The notes under the pieces were generated by a model, which was not told the origin of the DNA, made no database searches, and worked only from the letters and a program-made list of their open reading frames with translations. A DNA stretch of 64,000 nt from Jacaranda mimosifolia. Taxonomy: Eukaryota; Streptophyta; Magnoliopsida; Lamiales; Bignoniaceae. The DNA lies in assembly GCA_018894105.1 (NCBI GenBank), contig CM032121.1, positions 22,230,730-22,294,729 on the forward strand, in the 5' to 3' direction. This document shows, piece after piece, positions 11,641-23,050 of this stretch (its first letter is position 1; each line of letters starts with the position of its first letter). A program made the translations under genes and the position numbers.

Positions 11641-12019
11641 CACACTAATATGACTTTTTTAAAAAGGCATCACAAAAGGACATCAATTGTGTCACCTTAT
11701 ACAAATGTGTCTCGTTAGATATAACTTATTAATTTTTATTTTATTTTTTATTTAATAAGGTGAACGTAACATGACACTTTTACACATATTGTCATAATAT
11801 AGCCTTTAATTGTGACAAAATTTATAAAGTGTCTCATTAAGTTATTTTTTTATTTCAAAAAAATTATAAAAAAGAAGAAAAAATGAGCACCCAAAACATT
11901 CAAAATAGTGAAATATCTTCCGGCATATTTTTCCTAGGAAATAGAAACATCCAGACAAAACTCTCAATTTTCTAATGCTTTGCCCAAATACTCACATAAT
12001 CCCTAACCCAGCCCTTTTC
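11641..12019 (+). repeat. CACTA left subterminal region
   Basis: Short direct and inverted copies of a CATCACAAAA / GTGTCACC / TGTCTC(G)TTA-type motif recur at 11663-11850, spaced about 30-50 bp. In En/Spm elements such subterminal repeats bind the TNPA protein. The left zone is weaker than the right one. Confidence 0.65.
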
Positions 12020-12357
12020 TCACTTAATCTGGCGAGTTCATCTGTTCGCAGCATCTAGTTCCGGTGAGTAGCGGAGTGAGTTCATCTGTTCTGGGGACTC
12101 CAGGTTTGGTGACTGGTGGAGTACTTTGGCGAACGACAGAGTACTTTGGTGAAGAACATATTTTGGCGTGAACTCATCCAAACAAACAATCTGTTCGCGT
12201 CATTCAGTTCCGATGAGTGTTGAAGTGAGTTCATTTGTTTTGCGGCATCTAGTTTCAGTGAGTAGTAGAGTACTTTGGCGAACGACAGAGTACTTTGGTG
12301 AAGAACATATTCTGGCAAAATTGTAACTCATGAACTCATCCAAACAAACAATCTGGA
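12020..12357 (+). repeat. Tandem duplication of about 150 bp inside the CACTA 5' region
   Basis: Two adjacent units share TACTTTGGCGAACGACAGAG followed by TACTTTGGTGAAGAACATAT (first at about 12121, second at about 12270), a GTGAGTTCATYTGTTYTG block, and a closing CATCCAAACAAACAATCTG (about 12175 and 12339). The unit offset is about 150 bp. It is GC-richer than its surroundings. The open frame 12318-12082 (-) is a by-product of the repeat. Confidence 0.75.
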
Positions 12358-14555
12358 GAGGAGAATAAAATTTTCTGCCTAGATCTAAAATGGGAGTAAT
12401 GAATTTTGTTTCTCATATTTACTATTATTTCAACTTAAGCTACTAATGTTTAGCATTTGAAAAGTGATCTTCATTTGAATATTGATGTTGGGGGTAATAC
12501 TATTGTTGTTGTATCAAATGATTCCTCTTTCATTTGTGCATTTTGGAGCAATCTAAGCTACTGTTTTCAAGCCTCCCATTTTCTCTTAGCCAAATTCTTT
12601 TTGTTGGAAAGAAACTTTAGTTGTCAAACATTGGTGGCACTAAAAAACAATGTGAAAAGTACAGATGCTAACTGTTGAGAAGGGAGGTTGCTACTGAAAT
12701 AGAGAAGTAAATTTGTGTAAGCAATTTTTATGTGAGTGTATTGGTTGTTTATTGAATTTTATTGGGTTTTAATCATGTTGATTCTTTTTATGATATTGGG
12801 GGCACTGTGTGTATGTGTGTGTTTTGGTTGTTTGGCTGGTTGATTGTTTTGCATTGAGACTGATTGTACAAAATTGAGGAAATTGAGGGCGATGGTCATA
12901 TGTAATCATTTTGACAGAAAAGGAGAATCTAATGAAGATGATAATTTTATTTTATTTTTTGGTATGTAAAAAAATCTTATTGAAAACATAAAGATTTTGA
13001 AGCAAATAAAAAGATTTGAGTGTAAGTGTGAGCTAGTGTTCATTGGTTATACAGATGTAATCTAAACTTGGACTAAAATTAACTTTGGTACCATGAATTG
13101 TGCACAAGTTGATAAAAATAATTGATTTGTTAGATAGGCTTCTAAATATTTGATGCAGCGAGATTGATTTAGTTTTATGATGGCAATGACAAATGTTGTG
13201 TATATCTCAATCATCTATTGTGATCACATTGTATGCTTTTGTATTTTAGATGAATACATTCATTATAGTTAGCTTTTCATGGCCTTAGCTTAGAGATTAG
13301 AAAATGGAAAAGTGAAGGGGATTAAAATAATTCTCTCTTGATACTAATTTTATTTCAGAAGGTCTGGTTCTCTGTGGACTAAGCCTATTCTAAGTTTTAT
13401 CTTGTTTTCACAATCACGCGGAAGTGCTCATCTAGAATAAGCATATATGATTAGTAGCATAATATCTGAATGCCAAGAACTGTTTACTAATGCATATCTT
13501 TTCAAATGATGTTCCCACAAAGGCTGTAGGATTTTGATGGTGGTGTGGTGAAGGAAAAAATTAAAATTGTGAGTCTTCTACAATCAAATTTTATGGGCAT
13601 TTTTTTTCTTGTTGACAGTCTATCTATCATGCCTTTATCATCTGCTGCTCACAATATCCTCTCGTAACCAGTGATTTGATCTTTTTTATTGTCATATTGA
13701 AGACTACACTACAAAATAATTTGTGGAAAGATAAACATTTTCTAGAGTATAAGACATGAAATCTATGCAATTATATAATATTTCTAGGACACTTGTTTTT
13801 CTCAAACTTGAACATTGAAAAGGCTGCTGCTCATATGTTGAATGTTCTGATAATAGTCTGTCTTTTGATGAGGGAAGAGGGGGATGAAGGATTTTCATTT
13901 TGCTTAATTGTTGTAAATTAGTATTTGAAATAGTTGTTGGAATAGCTTTTAAATCTGGCAGTTAGTTGATGGTTTTGGGTGTTGATGCTTGCTCCTTGTT
14001 GGCACCTTTCTAATTTGAAACTTTGCTAAAACGAGGTTTCGAATGGGTCACCTACTGAGCACTCTTTTCGCTGAAAATTTACCACTCTTTGGACTTAATC
14101 TCTGAATTATTGCTAGGCACTTTTGGGCTAAAAACTTGCTGCTTCTTGGGCTCGTTTTTGCTGGGCCTTTTGCTGAAAATTCTCGAAAATAGAATGCTAA
14201 TTTAACCTGCTGAAATTGAGACTTGAACATGGGTCATCTTGGAATCAATTGCAATTGCTTGACAAGGGCAACATTTTGCTACCACTTGGAGACCTACTTG
14301 TTGGGCTTTGTTTATTAGTATAGAATGGGAAGAAAAGGTATTTCTGCATGTATAATAGACAGAAATATGCAAAGAAATAAGTACCCTTCTTAATTGATTA
14401 TCTTATATCATTTATGCACTTATTTGTATATGCAGGCCAATTAATTAAGACCATTCTGTCATATTGACAATTCAAGATTGAAGGATTCTTCTACAGCAAG
14501 GTTGTCTTAGGGAGTGCCACTATTTTTGTTCTTTTATTTTGGATTCTTCTCTTTG

Positions 14556-14613
<58 letters not shown>

Positions 14614-15727
14614 TTAACAAAATTTTGTATCTGGACTTTGTGTGTAACAAAAATTCTCTTATGTTAAAATTGCACCAAAAAAATTGAAAAATAGACATAA
14701 ATAGGCAAAAAAATAAGTACCCTTGTACCTATTTGTAATATTTTTGTATTTGGGATGGTTATTTGATACATTTTTATCACCTTAAATTTTTTAAAAATTT
14801 AAATTTATCATCTTAGACAATATGATTTTGATAGTTTTAAGTTATATATTTTATAATGATAAAATAGTAAACAAATCTAAATAAACGTAATTAAATTTTT
14901 AGTACTGCACAAAATAAGTAACATTTATATATAAAGATCTAAATTTTTATCTTATATAATATAACTTTAATAATTTAAAGGGTGAACTACTTTAATAATT
15001 TTTCACTAAATTTAAATTTAATTGTATTTATTATTAATTAAGTAAAATAAAAGTAAAAATCATGGTCTATCATTTTAGATAATATAATTTTAATAATGTT
15101 AGATTACATACTCAATAATTAAAATAATAAAATTATCTAAAATAATTATTAAATAAAGATAAAATAAATAAAAACTTAAAAAATAAAAATAAAAATCTAT
15201 CATCTTAATTATATAATTTTAAATTTCATATTCAATAAATGTTCAATCATAAATACATCTAAATTAATTTAATTAAATATATTTACTAATTTATTCTTTA
15301 AACATTATACAATTATCTAAAATATGATTTTAATAATTTTTTGATTACTAATGTTGTTGAATTCTTTTGTAGGTGAATTTATCAAACAAGATCTATCAGA
15401 CGATTGTTCTTGGCAAGGTAATAAGATGTTTGATAATTATCAAATAGAGAATACTTTTATTGTGTGTCAAAATATGCATTATGTGATGTTTGGTTTTATT
15501 ATTTATTGTGATTTCTCTTTTCATTAAATAATTAAAGTTTTTTTGATTTTGCTAATGATAACCCATACGTCAATTACTAAATTAACAAACTGCAACTCTA
15601 GTATGAACTTTCCATCGTAATTTTTAAGCAAATGGTATAGAAAATATTTTAAATGTGATATATGTGCTAATCGGGAATTTTTTCTATGTTAGTCAAGCTA
15701 ATTGCTTGTTAAAGTTGAAGTATCAAT
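12358..15727 (+). other. CACTA 5' non-coding region
   Basis: No gene is recognised in this 3.4-kb stretch upstream of the TNP2-like gene. It contains a TA/GA microsatellite (14557-14613) and a very AT-rich block at about 14740-15350. A short stretch at about 15374-15416 is bracketed by TTTTGTAG and GGCAAGGTAATA, which look like splice sites and could mark a 5' untranslated exon of the transposase gene. Open frames here (for example 12457-12678, 14230-14048) show no known motif. Confidence 0.5.
14557..14613. repeat. Compound microsatellite (TA)n(GA)n
   Basis: About 14 TA units run directly into about 13 GA units. Plain simple sequence. Confidence 0.95.
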
Positions 15728-18454
15728 ATGGATCGAAGATGGATGGATCTCCCAAGGTCAAGTAGTGAATATCGAAATGGATTGAAATACTTCTTGGATT
15801 TTCCTTCTCAAAGTCAAACGATGGAATGATATTGTGCTCTTGCAAAAAATGTAAAAATGCTCTATGCAAAAGAAGAAAGGTCGTGAAAGAACATCTTTGT
15901 TGGAATGGGCTTCTAAGTGGGTACACTAAATGGATATTGCACGGAGAGTTGTCATCCAATGGAGCGGAGTGTGTTGGCCAAAATGCTTCTGATGATATGT
16001 GTGGAATGCTACATGATGCATTTGGGATCATGGGATGCAAGACAAAGTTAATAAAGTTAATGATGTTGAAGGAATGCCAAGAGCTGAGCAAACGAAAAGA
16101 CCTTGCAAAGAAGCAGAGAAATTTTATAAGCTTCTGCAGGATGCAGAACAAGAACTTTACTCGAGATGTAAAAATTTCTCCAAACTCTATTTCATCGTTC
16201 GAATGCTCCAAATCAAGTGCCTTGGTAATTGGAGTGATAATTGTTTTACCGTGTTGCTTGATTTGTTAAGAGAGTCATTTTCGGAAGGTGTTCAGTTGCT
16301 GAAAAACTACTATGAAACCGAGAAGATATTGAAAGATTTAAGTTTGAATTATAAGAAAATTGATGCATGCCAAAATGATTATATGTTGTAATGGGGTGTA
16401 AATGAAAGAAAAATTAAGTGTGATACTTGTGATGAACCTCGATGGATAGCATCGGTACCTGAACCGAATGCAACGGAGCATAGTATTTCATCTAAAAAAT
16501 CTAAATGGATTAAGAAGATTCCGACAAAGGTTGTGTGGCACTTTTCGTTAAAGCCAAGGCTGCAAAGGCTATTTATGAATAGGAAAACTGCATCCCTTAT
16601 GAGGTGGCATGCTGAAGAACGCATAAATGATGGTGTGATGAGACACCCAGCAGATTCTCCAGCTTGGCAAACTTTTGATTTGCACCATCCGGAGTCTGCT
16701 AAGGATCCTCGAAATGTAAGGTTTGGTTTGGCTACTGATGGTTTTAATTCATTTAAACTATGAATGTTGTACATAGCACATGGCCAGTAATCCTAATTCC
16801 ATATAATTTGCCGCCTGGGGATTGTATGAAAAAATCATACTTTATGTTGTCCTTGCTTATACTTGGCCCAACTGGACCGAATAATGACCATGATGTATAT
16901 TTGCAACCATTAATTGCAGAGCTGAAGGATTTATGGGAAAGTGGAATCAATACATCTGATACTTCATCCAAAGAGAATTTTCAAATACGTGCAGCATTAT
17001 TATGGACTATCAGTGATTTTCTAGGTCTTGCAGTTGTATCAGGTTGGAGTACTAAAGGAGAATTTGCATGCCCTGTCTGTTATAAGTATACTAACACTGT
17101 ATGGCTAGATAGCTCTCAGAAGTACTGTTGTATGTGCCATCGCATTTTCTTACCCGAGGATCATCCATATCGAAATGACAAAGGATCATTTGATGGAAGA
17201 GAAGAGCATCGAAAAGCATTTCCTTATTTAAGAGGATCATGGTATTAGATGATATAAAGGACATCAATAGTAAGTTTGGGAAAAAGGTGGGTAATGAAAA
17301 ATTACCTTATAATTGGAAGAAAAAAAGCATTTTGTTTGACTTGCCATATTGGGAAAAGAATTTAGTGCATCATAATCTTGATGTTATGCACATTGGAAAA
17401 ATGTGTGCGACAAGGTCTTGTACACATTAATGGATTCTGACAAGTCAAAAGATAATTACAATGCATGTTTGGATTTGAAAAAAATGGGCGTAAGAAGTAG
17501 ACTCCATCCTTTTTTTGATGAGTTTGGACAAGAATGGTTATACAAAACTATAATTTTTTATGCATATTTAAATATATATTTTAAAATATTCTATGCTAAT
17601 TATGGAGGGAACATGAAGGTCAAGTGAGGCGTAAGAAACATCGTTCTACAGAACATGAAATCAAGAGAATTCATAGCGATTCCTTTGCTTCCTGGTTTAG
17701 GGGTTGTGTAAGTTGTAACAACTGAAATATGAAGCCAAAGTTAATTGCATTTTTATCTTCTACTTTGAGTTTCATTAGTATTTATCTATTTATTATTCTT
17801 GCATTACTATGCAGGTTAAAAAATTGAGTTCTAATGAAGATGATCCAAAGCTAAGTGATACAATCAAACTTGCAAGGGGACCAGTTCCTGTTGGTATAAG
17901 ACATAAAGGCTTTAAAGTGAATGATTTTCGATTCCATACCAAGGAAGTAGAGAGAAAAAGAAAAACTCAAAATAATGGAGTGAGGTTAATGCAACTACAA
18001 CAAGTTTTGCAAGCAAAAAGGATAGGAGGCATATCTTACAAGAGATGACATATTATGGGATCTTAAAGGATATAATTGAATTAGATTATACATGTGATAG
18101 AAAGATTGTATTGTTTGATTATGATTGGGTATCCAAGGGCAAGGGTCTTAAAGAAGATGATAATGGATTCATGCTACCTAATTTCACAAATATAAAGCGT
18201 CAAAATGAGCCTTTTCTCTTGCATCTCAAGTAGAGCAAGTATTTTATGTGGAAGATCCTACTGAAAAAGGTTGGCAAGTTGTGGTTGAAACTAAAGCTAG
18301 GGACAAGTTTGATGATGGGAAGGACTTATCTACTGATGGTGTTGACATTATTTTACAAAGTAAAACTTGCACTGATCTTTCAATTAATGAGGATGAAGTA
18401 GTTGTGTGGATTCGTGAAGGAGCCCCTGGAATTCCCTTGGATAGTTTAGAATAG
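15728..18454 (+). pseudogene. TNP2-like CACTA transposase, broken
   Basis: The start is ATG at 15728 (MDRRWMDLPRSSSEYRNG), the usual opening of the Transpos_assoc domain. That domain continues in a shifted frame at 15826 with LCSCKKCKNALC and LSGYTKWILHGE. The frame shifts again near 16035. The Transposase_21 core spans about 16400-17260, with segments such as FNSFKL/MNVVHSTWPV, PPGDC, GPTGPNNDHDVYLQPLIAEL, LLWTISDF, SGWSTKGEFACPVC and HRIFLPEDHPYR. Further on are DVMHIGKM and a region ending near 17627. The DUF4218-type segment is mostly missing. The next part (17640-17707) resumes with RIHSDSFASWFRGCV, followed by an intron of about 108 bp (GTAAGTTG...TATGCAG, 17708-17815). A DUF4216-like C-terminal part (17816-18454) then contains LARGP, GFRFHTKEV-like residues and EQVFYVEDP. 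At least four frame breaks and one internal deletion make it inactive. Confidence 0.85.
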
Positions 18455-18606
18455 TGACTTTTCTGTAATGTATCTATCTCTTAGATTTTCCATAAATGTG
18501 ATAGTGTGTCTTTATGTTCTTTTATTAGTATTTTATATTTTGTATACATGTTTTAAAATAGAGTTTTTACTTTATTGTTATCACATTTAAATGGAAATTG
18601 TTTTAG

Positions 18607-20651
18607 AGTTCGGCAAGAACTAAGCATGGCAGAATCAATAACAATGGTACTCAACAGTGTTAGCCACATTCATTAGGAGTGCTCCATGAACAACATGAGA
18701 ATACAAGTATGTTTTGTTTATGAATTTAGCATTTAATTAAATATAGTATTTTTAGTTTTTTGAATTTTATTTAAGTGAATCAAAATTATTTCTTAGTTTA
18801 TTTTTTCACTGTGTTCCATAGTGTTGGAAATCATTCGACGTGCAAAACACATTAGAAATGAGAATGATAAACATCTATCTGATTTACATTTACATGATAT
18901 GGACAATGATGTTTATGATGCCACAGGTATGTCTAAAATTTTGATATGTACAATTTTTTATTTTATGAGCTTTTTATTACTTCTTCTGTAAAAGTTGAGA
19001 TTCTTTTCTACATGCAATGTTGATGAGATAAACAGTCGAGGACCTACTAACATGGCACTTGTTTGGGCTAGGAGAGAAGCAGTGAAAGTAGAGTTTGATG
19101 ATCTTGGGAAGCCTATTGGTAAAAATAAAAGTGAATATGTTGAGTTCCTTGGTACTTTGGTTAGAAATGGAACATTACTTCCACTTGACATCAAAGATTG
19201 GCATAATGTGCCAAAGTCTATTAAAAAGAATTTGTTGGAACTTACTAAGCTAATAATATCAACCATCCCTGTTTTTCTTTAATTTTTTTTTTTATGTATG
19301 ATTTGATGAAACTATTTGTTATATATGCTTTCAAGAGAAGTTATACAGGGCACCTGACTTTGAAGACTTTACTTGGCTGACTTTAGCAAAACGTTGGAGA
19401 ACTTGGACGAATAGAATAAAGACTAAATATTTTGATCCAAACTCATCATTGGAAGAAAACTTGCGGAGGCGACCTGATACTGATGATGAAAGAGTTATCC
19501 CTGTTCAGTGGAAGAATTTAGTACTTTGCTGGAGTAGTGATGAAGCACGGGTAATAAGTTAGCTTTATTTTATTTATTACAATACTAATACTTGATCATT
19601 TTGCTAATAGAATGATATATTTTTGTATTAATGATCTTTTAAATGTTTTCATTTTGTATATTTAGAAAATAAGCGCTCAAAACAAAGAAAACATGGCACA
19701 AAAGAAAATGATGCATGTTATAGGAAAAAAGAGTTTCTCTCAGATCAAACACCAAATGAAGGTTAATTTATATTATTAAATAAATTAAAATTTGAAATAT
19801 TTAATTAAATTATTTACCAAAAAAAATATTTTCTATAGAAGGAAACAAAGGAAGCAAAAGACAAACAACTTGATGATGATGAAGGAAATGAAGATGATCA
19901 TGATGGTGGTGAAAGGAGTGATGATTCGATAGATGATGAACCAAGTAGAATGGATCTTTTTCAAAGATGTTATACTAAAAACAGAGAAACATCTAATCCT
20001 ATTGTAGCAAATTCATTGGTAAGATTATTTCTAATATATTGCCTTTTCTCTTAATTTGGGAATTGATAATATGGTGGATGTGATTTGTTACTTTTTCTAA
20101 TTATTGTAAGTAGTGACATAAATGTGTTTCTTTTTCTTTTTCATATAAATTTCTTTTTCTCTTAATTTGGGAGTTGATAATATAATGGATATGTGTTTAT
20201 TTAAACTAATTTTAAAATCGTTTCATCACACTTTATGCAGCGTAAGATGAAAGAATTAAGGAGTGAGCTTTCTCCAAGTTCAAAAGATATTGGCCAGAAT
20301 GATGTATTTGCTCAACTTGTTGGACAAGACAAAGGAGGAAGAGTTCGAATGTATGGTTATGGTGTTACTACCTCTGATGTATATGGTGATATGCCCAAGC
20401 GAGGTAAGTCCTCTAGGATGCACATTACTTACAAAAAAGGACTTGATGCATTGAAGTAAAGAGTCGATCAACAAGATCAGATTATAATGGAACAAAATAA
20501 GCAAATACAAGAACTCATAAGAATGAACAAGCAAAGAGCAACACATGATTGTCCTCTAGAAATGACTACAGTACCTTCATCGTCATCATCTCATTATCGT
20601 GGTACTTCTTTCCGTCCCTTTACCTTATCGATGAACAAAATGCCTTTACAG
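18607..20651 (+). pseudogene. TNPA-like / Transposase_24-type CACTA second gene
   Basis: Plus strand, starting 150 bp after the TNP2-like gene. I read a chain of exons: 18607-18707 (one stop, GTATGT donor), 18822-18926 (CATAG acceptor, CAG/GTATG donor), about 19010-19260, about 19337-19549, 19666-19761, 19839-20018 and 20241-20651. The third exon has RGPTNMALVWARREAVKVEFDDLGKPIG and GTLVRNGTLLPLDIKDWHNVP, conserved in plant Ptta/En/Spm-type Transposase_24 proteins. The fourth has FTWLTLAKRWRTWTNRIK, and the sixth is acidic (DDDEGNEDDHD). The last has RKMKELRSELSPSS and, after a stop at 20457-20459, a coiled-coil-like QDQIIMEQNKQIQEL run. TNPA proteins bind subterminal repeats and assist the transposase. 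At least two stops and doubtful splice sites around exon 3 suggest it is dead. Confidence 0.75.
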
Positions 20652-21844
20652 GTAATTGGCTTATGAATCTCTTCTCATTAATACTTTTATATTTTTCTAT
20701 TGTTGCTTATTTACTTGTGAATTTTTATATAAACTATTGTTTTGGAGATAGGATGTTGTTTTCTGTTAAGTTTTCATATTAGCGGTTTTGGAGTAGATGA
20801 AAATGAGTGAGAAAATTGGATGAAACATTGAAAAAGTTGATTCAGTTGAAGATTTATTTGCTTGTTTTCTTACTAGAGTAATGTACTAAATGTGGATTCC
20901 CCAGTGTTTTAATTTAAGAAAAATAAATCTTGTTCTAAGTACATATTAGGTGTGATCTAATTTTATGATCATAATGGTGGGCCCAGAAATTGTTATTGCC
21001 TAACAAAGTTAGATTAAGCTTCTTCAAAGGTAAGTGTCTCTTATTAGTGCATCAAGTGTAACAATAAAGTGTAAAACCATTAGCTATAATAGTGATATTA
21101 ATTAGATCTCTTAATTTAGATTTTTATTTTATATTCCCTCATTATATTTGCCAGATTTATTTGTCCTTTGTTTGTCTGGATAAAGCAAATATGAAGAGAG
21201 AAATCTCTTCTTCTTTTTTTTTTTGTTTCATTTTTGTTTTTGTTGGGGGTGGATTTTAATAGGAAGAGAGTTTTAGTATACTATAGGAATTAACAAAATG
21301 GTGAATGAGCAAAAGCAAATCCATTAATATTGCTAAGATTAATAAAAAAATAAAGTGTATCCCAAAAAAATATAAAAAAGTAGCAAAAGGGATATATTAG
21401 AATAGTCAAAGAAATCCTAACTTTGGAAGATTGTTTGCAACAACATTTACTACGTATGTTGCCAAATTAATTTAAAAAAGAAATAGTAATATTAATATAT
21501 GTAAGAATATCAATGAATTAAAACCCTACTTCACAAGATTGTTTTGGAACGATATGAGACGTGGTTATCTTGATGGGTTTACATCAATCCATAATTTTTG
21601 ATAATATTTAAATTTATCATCAAATATAAAAAATTATTATATAAGTGTTTTATATCTATTGTGGATTTGTTTGTATTACATCTAAATTAAAGATTGAAAT
21701 GCTTCCTTCATATGTATTCTTTTACTTACAACATCTTTCATTGCAAGTATTGTCACTGTTTGTTGGAATTGAGTTAGTTGATGGTATAAATTATATTTTT
21801 AAACTTGTTCTATATAAATTTGATGTGCTAAATACTTAATATAA
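20652..21844 (+). other. Intron-like / non-coding stretch in CACTA 3' half
   Basis: No coding signal is recognised. It begins with GTAATTGG after the exon ending ATGCCTTTACAG, so it is probably a long intron of the TNPA-like gene, before the final exon at about 21845. The open frame 21645-21839 lies just before that exon and has no known motif. Confidence 0.5.
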
Positions 21845-22081
21845 GTTGGGGCAAATGTCTCTTTGAAGAGTGTAATTGATCCGTCAAAAATTGTAGCAAT
21901 TGGTCATCTTCAAAGTTTAGATCCATCAAAATGAGTTGGACAGGTACAATTGGGAAAGAATTGGTGTGAAGTGATTGTTAATGTCGCAGTGAAATCCAAT
22001 GAGGACCTTATTCGACCCATCTCATATTTCAAAACTGTTGGGGATGCAACTGGTGAGGCTATTGCATGGACACAAAATCTG
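21845..22081 (+). pseudogene. C-terminal exon of the TNPA-like gene (DUF8039-like)
   Basis: It reads SLKSVIDPSKIVAIGHLQSL, a stop, then VGQVQLGKNWCEVIVNVAV, VGDATGEAIAWTQNL, and ends at a GTAATG donor-like site (22082). This resembles the conserved C-terminal module of plant CACTA second-gene proteins (a K-V-A-x-G-x-L...G...L-G...V...I-A-W pattern). It is separated from the preceding coding part by about 1.2 kb. One in-frame stop is present. The assignment rests on pattern memory and is moderate. Confidence 0.55.
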
Positions 22082-22479
22082 GTAATGATTCATTACATTT
22101 CTTCATAAATTCTTTTCACTCCTATAATACAAACTAAATCATATGTTTGCTTCATTAAACAAGTTGCTAGGTATGAAGAGTGATGAGAAACTTGTTCCTT
22201 AGATAGCTGATTTTGTAGTAACAACTCAAGAAAATAGTAGTACATTGCTAATTTTTGGTTTTTTGTTAAGAGTTTGATGGATGGATGTTATCCATATTTG
22301 ACATTGATATAGAGCTATGTCTTTAATTTAGCTGTACTTGATATTCTAGCCCTATCTCTGTTGAGAAAATTTGAAATTGAATGCTATTGCATTTTGGTAT
22401 TGTTGTTTTTATTATCTTTTCATTATATGTCAGTTGCCATTTGCAAAAACAGGGAAAGCTGTAAAACTAAAAAATTATG
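22082..22479 (+). other. CACTA 3' non-coding region
   Basis: No gene is seen between the last TNPA-like exon and the right subterminal repeats. It is AT-rich. Confidence 0.5.
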
Positions 22480-22974
22480 TTAGGTAACATATTAGACTTT
22501 TGAGACAGCAAAAAGTGTCACTACAATCAAGTTTAATACGACATTTGCAAGTGTCATAATACATACATTTGGAAATGCATGGATTTGTCATCTAAAAATA
22601 TTTGACAGAATTGGAATCTAGTTATGTGACAAAGAAAAGTGTCACAAAACAGCAGTTCTAGTGATGCTTTTTAAGTGTCATAACAACCTAACTTTTTTAG
22701 GACATTTGAAAGCGTCATATTATTAACATTTTGAGACATAAAAAAATGTCATATAAATAATTAGTTAAGGTAGTTGAAAACTTAATATGTAACACCAGAA
22801 AGTGTCACAAAAGTAGCCTTTTGGTGATGGTTTCTAGCATCCTAGTAAAAGTTATTTTGAGACGTTGCTTGGTGTCACCATAAGGTAATGCGACACCTAC
22901 TTATGTGACACTTTTCTTTGGCGTTTCAAAAAAAAAAAAGCGTCACAATATCCATTTTTTGTGACGATTTTAGG
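22480..22974 (+). repeat. CACTA right subterminal repeat array
   Basis: Short units of about 10-12 bp of the type AAGTGTCAY / GTGTCACAAAA / YTTTGRGACR occur in both orientations every 30-45 bp (for example about 22516, 22547, 22630, 22677, 22712, 22748, 22800, 22874, 22905, 22940, 22975). This is the structure expected of TNPA-binding subterminal repeats in En/Spm elements. Confidence 0.8.
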
Positions 22975-23003
22975 CGTCACAAAAAGCTATTTTTCTAATA
23001 GTG
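22975..23003 (-). repeat. CACTA right terminal inverted repeat
   Basis: In reverse complement it starts CACTATTAGAAAAATAG and is followed by a CTTTTTGTGACG unit of the subterminal array. The target duplication ACT follows at 23004-23006. Confidence 0.93.
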
Positions 23004-23006
23004 ACT

Positions 23007-23050
23007 TTTTAATTTTGACATATAAATATGCCGCAGTTTTCACAATGGAT
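23007..23050 (-). repeat. Copia B 5' LTR, piece 3
   Basis: It continues the LTR after the CACTA element: TTTAATTTTGACATATAAA, then TATGCCGCAGTTTTCACAA, aligns with about 2385-2432 of the 3' LTR. The final eight or so bases do not match CCCCTACA, so the exact edge is uncertain. Confidence 0.65.

Larger units (their letters stand above)
11614..23003 (+). mobile_element. CACTA (En/Spm) DNA transposon, 11.4 kb
   Basis: The left end is CACTACTAGAAAAATAG (11614-11630). The right end, read in reverse complement, is CACTATTAGAAAAATAG (23003-22987). The 3-bp target duplication ACT lies at 11611-11613 and 23004-23006. The element holds a TNP2-type transposase gene (15728-18454) and a TNPA/Transposase_24-type gene (18607-22081), both plus strand, between two subterminal repeat zones. 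It lies in the copia B 5' LTR, whose sequence resumes at 23007. All three features (TIR, 3-bp TSD, TNP2) define the superfamily. Gene breaks make it non-autonomous now. Confidence 0.93.
1685..23050 (-). mobile_element. Copia element B (outer element of the nest)
   Basis: This is a Ty1/copia retrotransposon read on the minus strand. In element order it has the 5' LTR (right side, in three pieces), an untranslated leader, gag (6277-5890), protease and integrase (5889-4690), reverse transcriptase and RNase H (4615-3036), and the 3' LTR (2440-1685). The domain order PR-IN-RT-RH is diagnostic of copia. The 5' LTR is split by copia A (7794-11314) and by a CACTA element (11614-23003), so the element now spans over 21 kb. 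All coding parts carry stops and frameshifts. The right end is placed near 23050 by alignment to the 3' LTR, and the last few bases are degenerate. No outer target duplication was resolved. Confidence 0.8.

Noticed and set aside
15723..16211. 162-codon minus-strand open frame
   Set aside because: It is antisense to the TNP2-like transposase, whose Transpos_assoc motifs are on the plus strand.
22480..23003. Regularly spaced short repeats as a CRISPR array
   Set aside because: The repeats are short, degenerate, occur in both orientations, and sit next to a CACTA TIR in plant DNA. They are transposon subterminal repeats.
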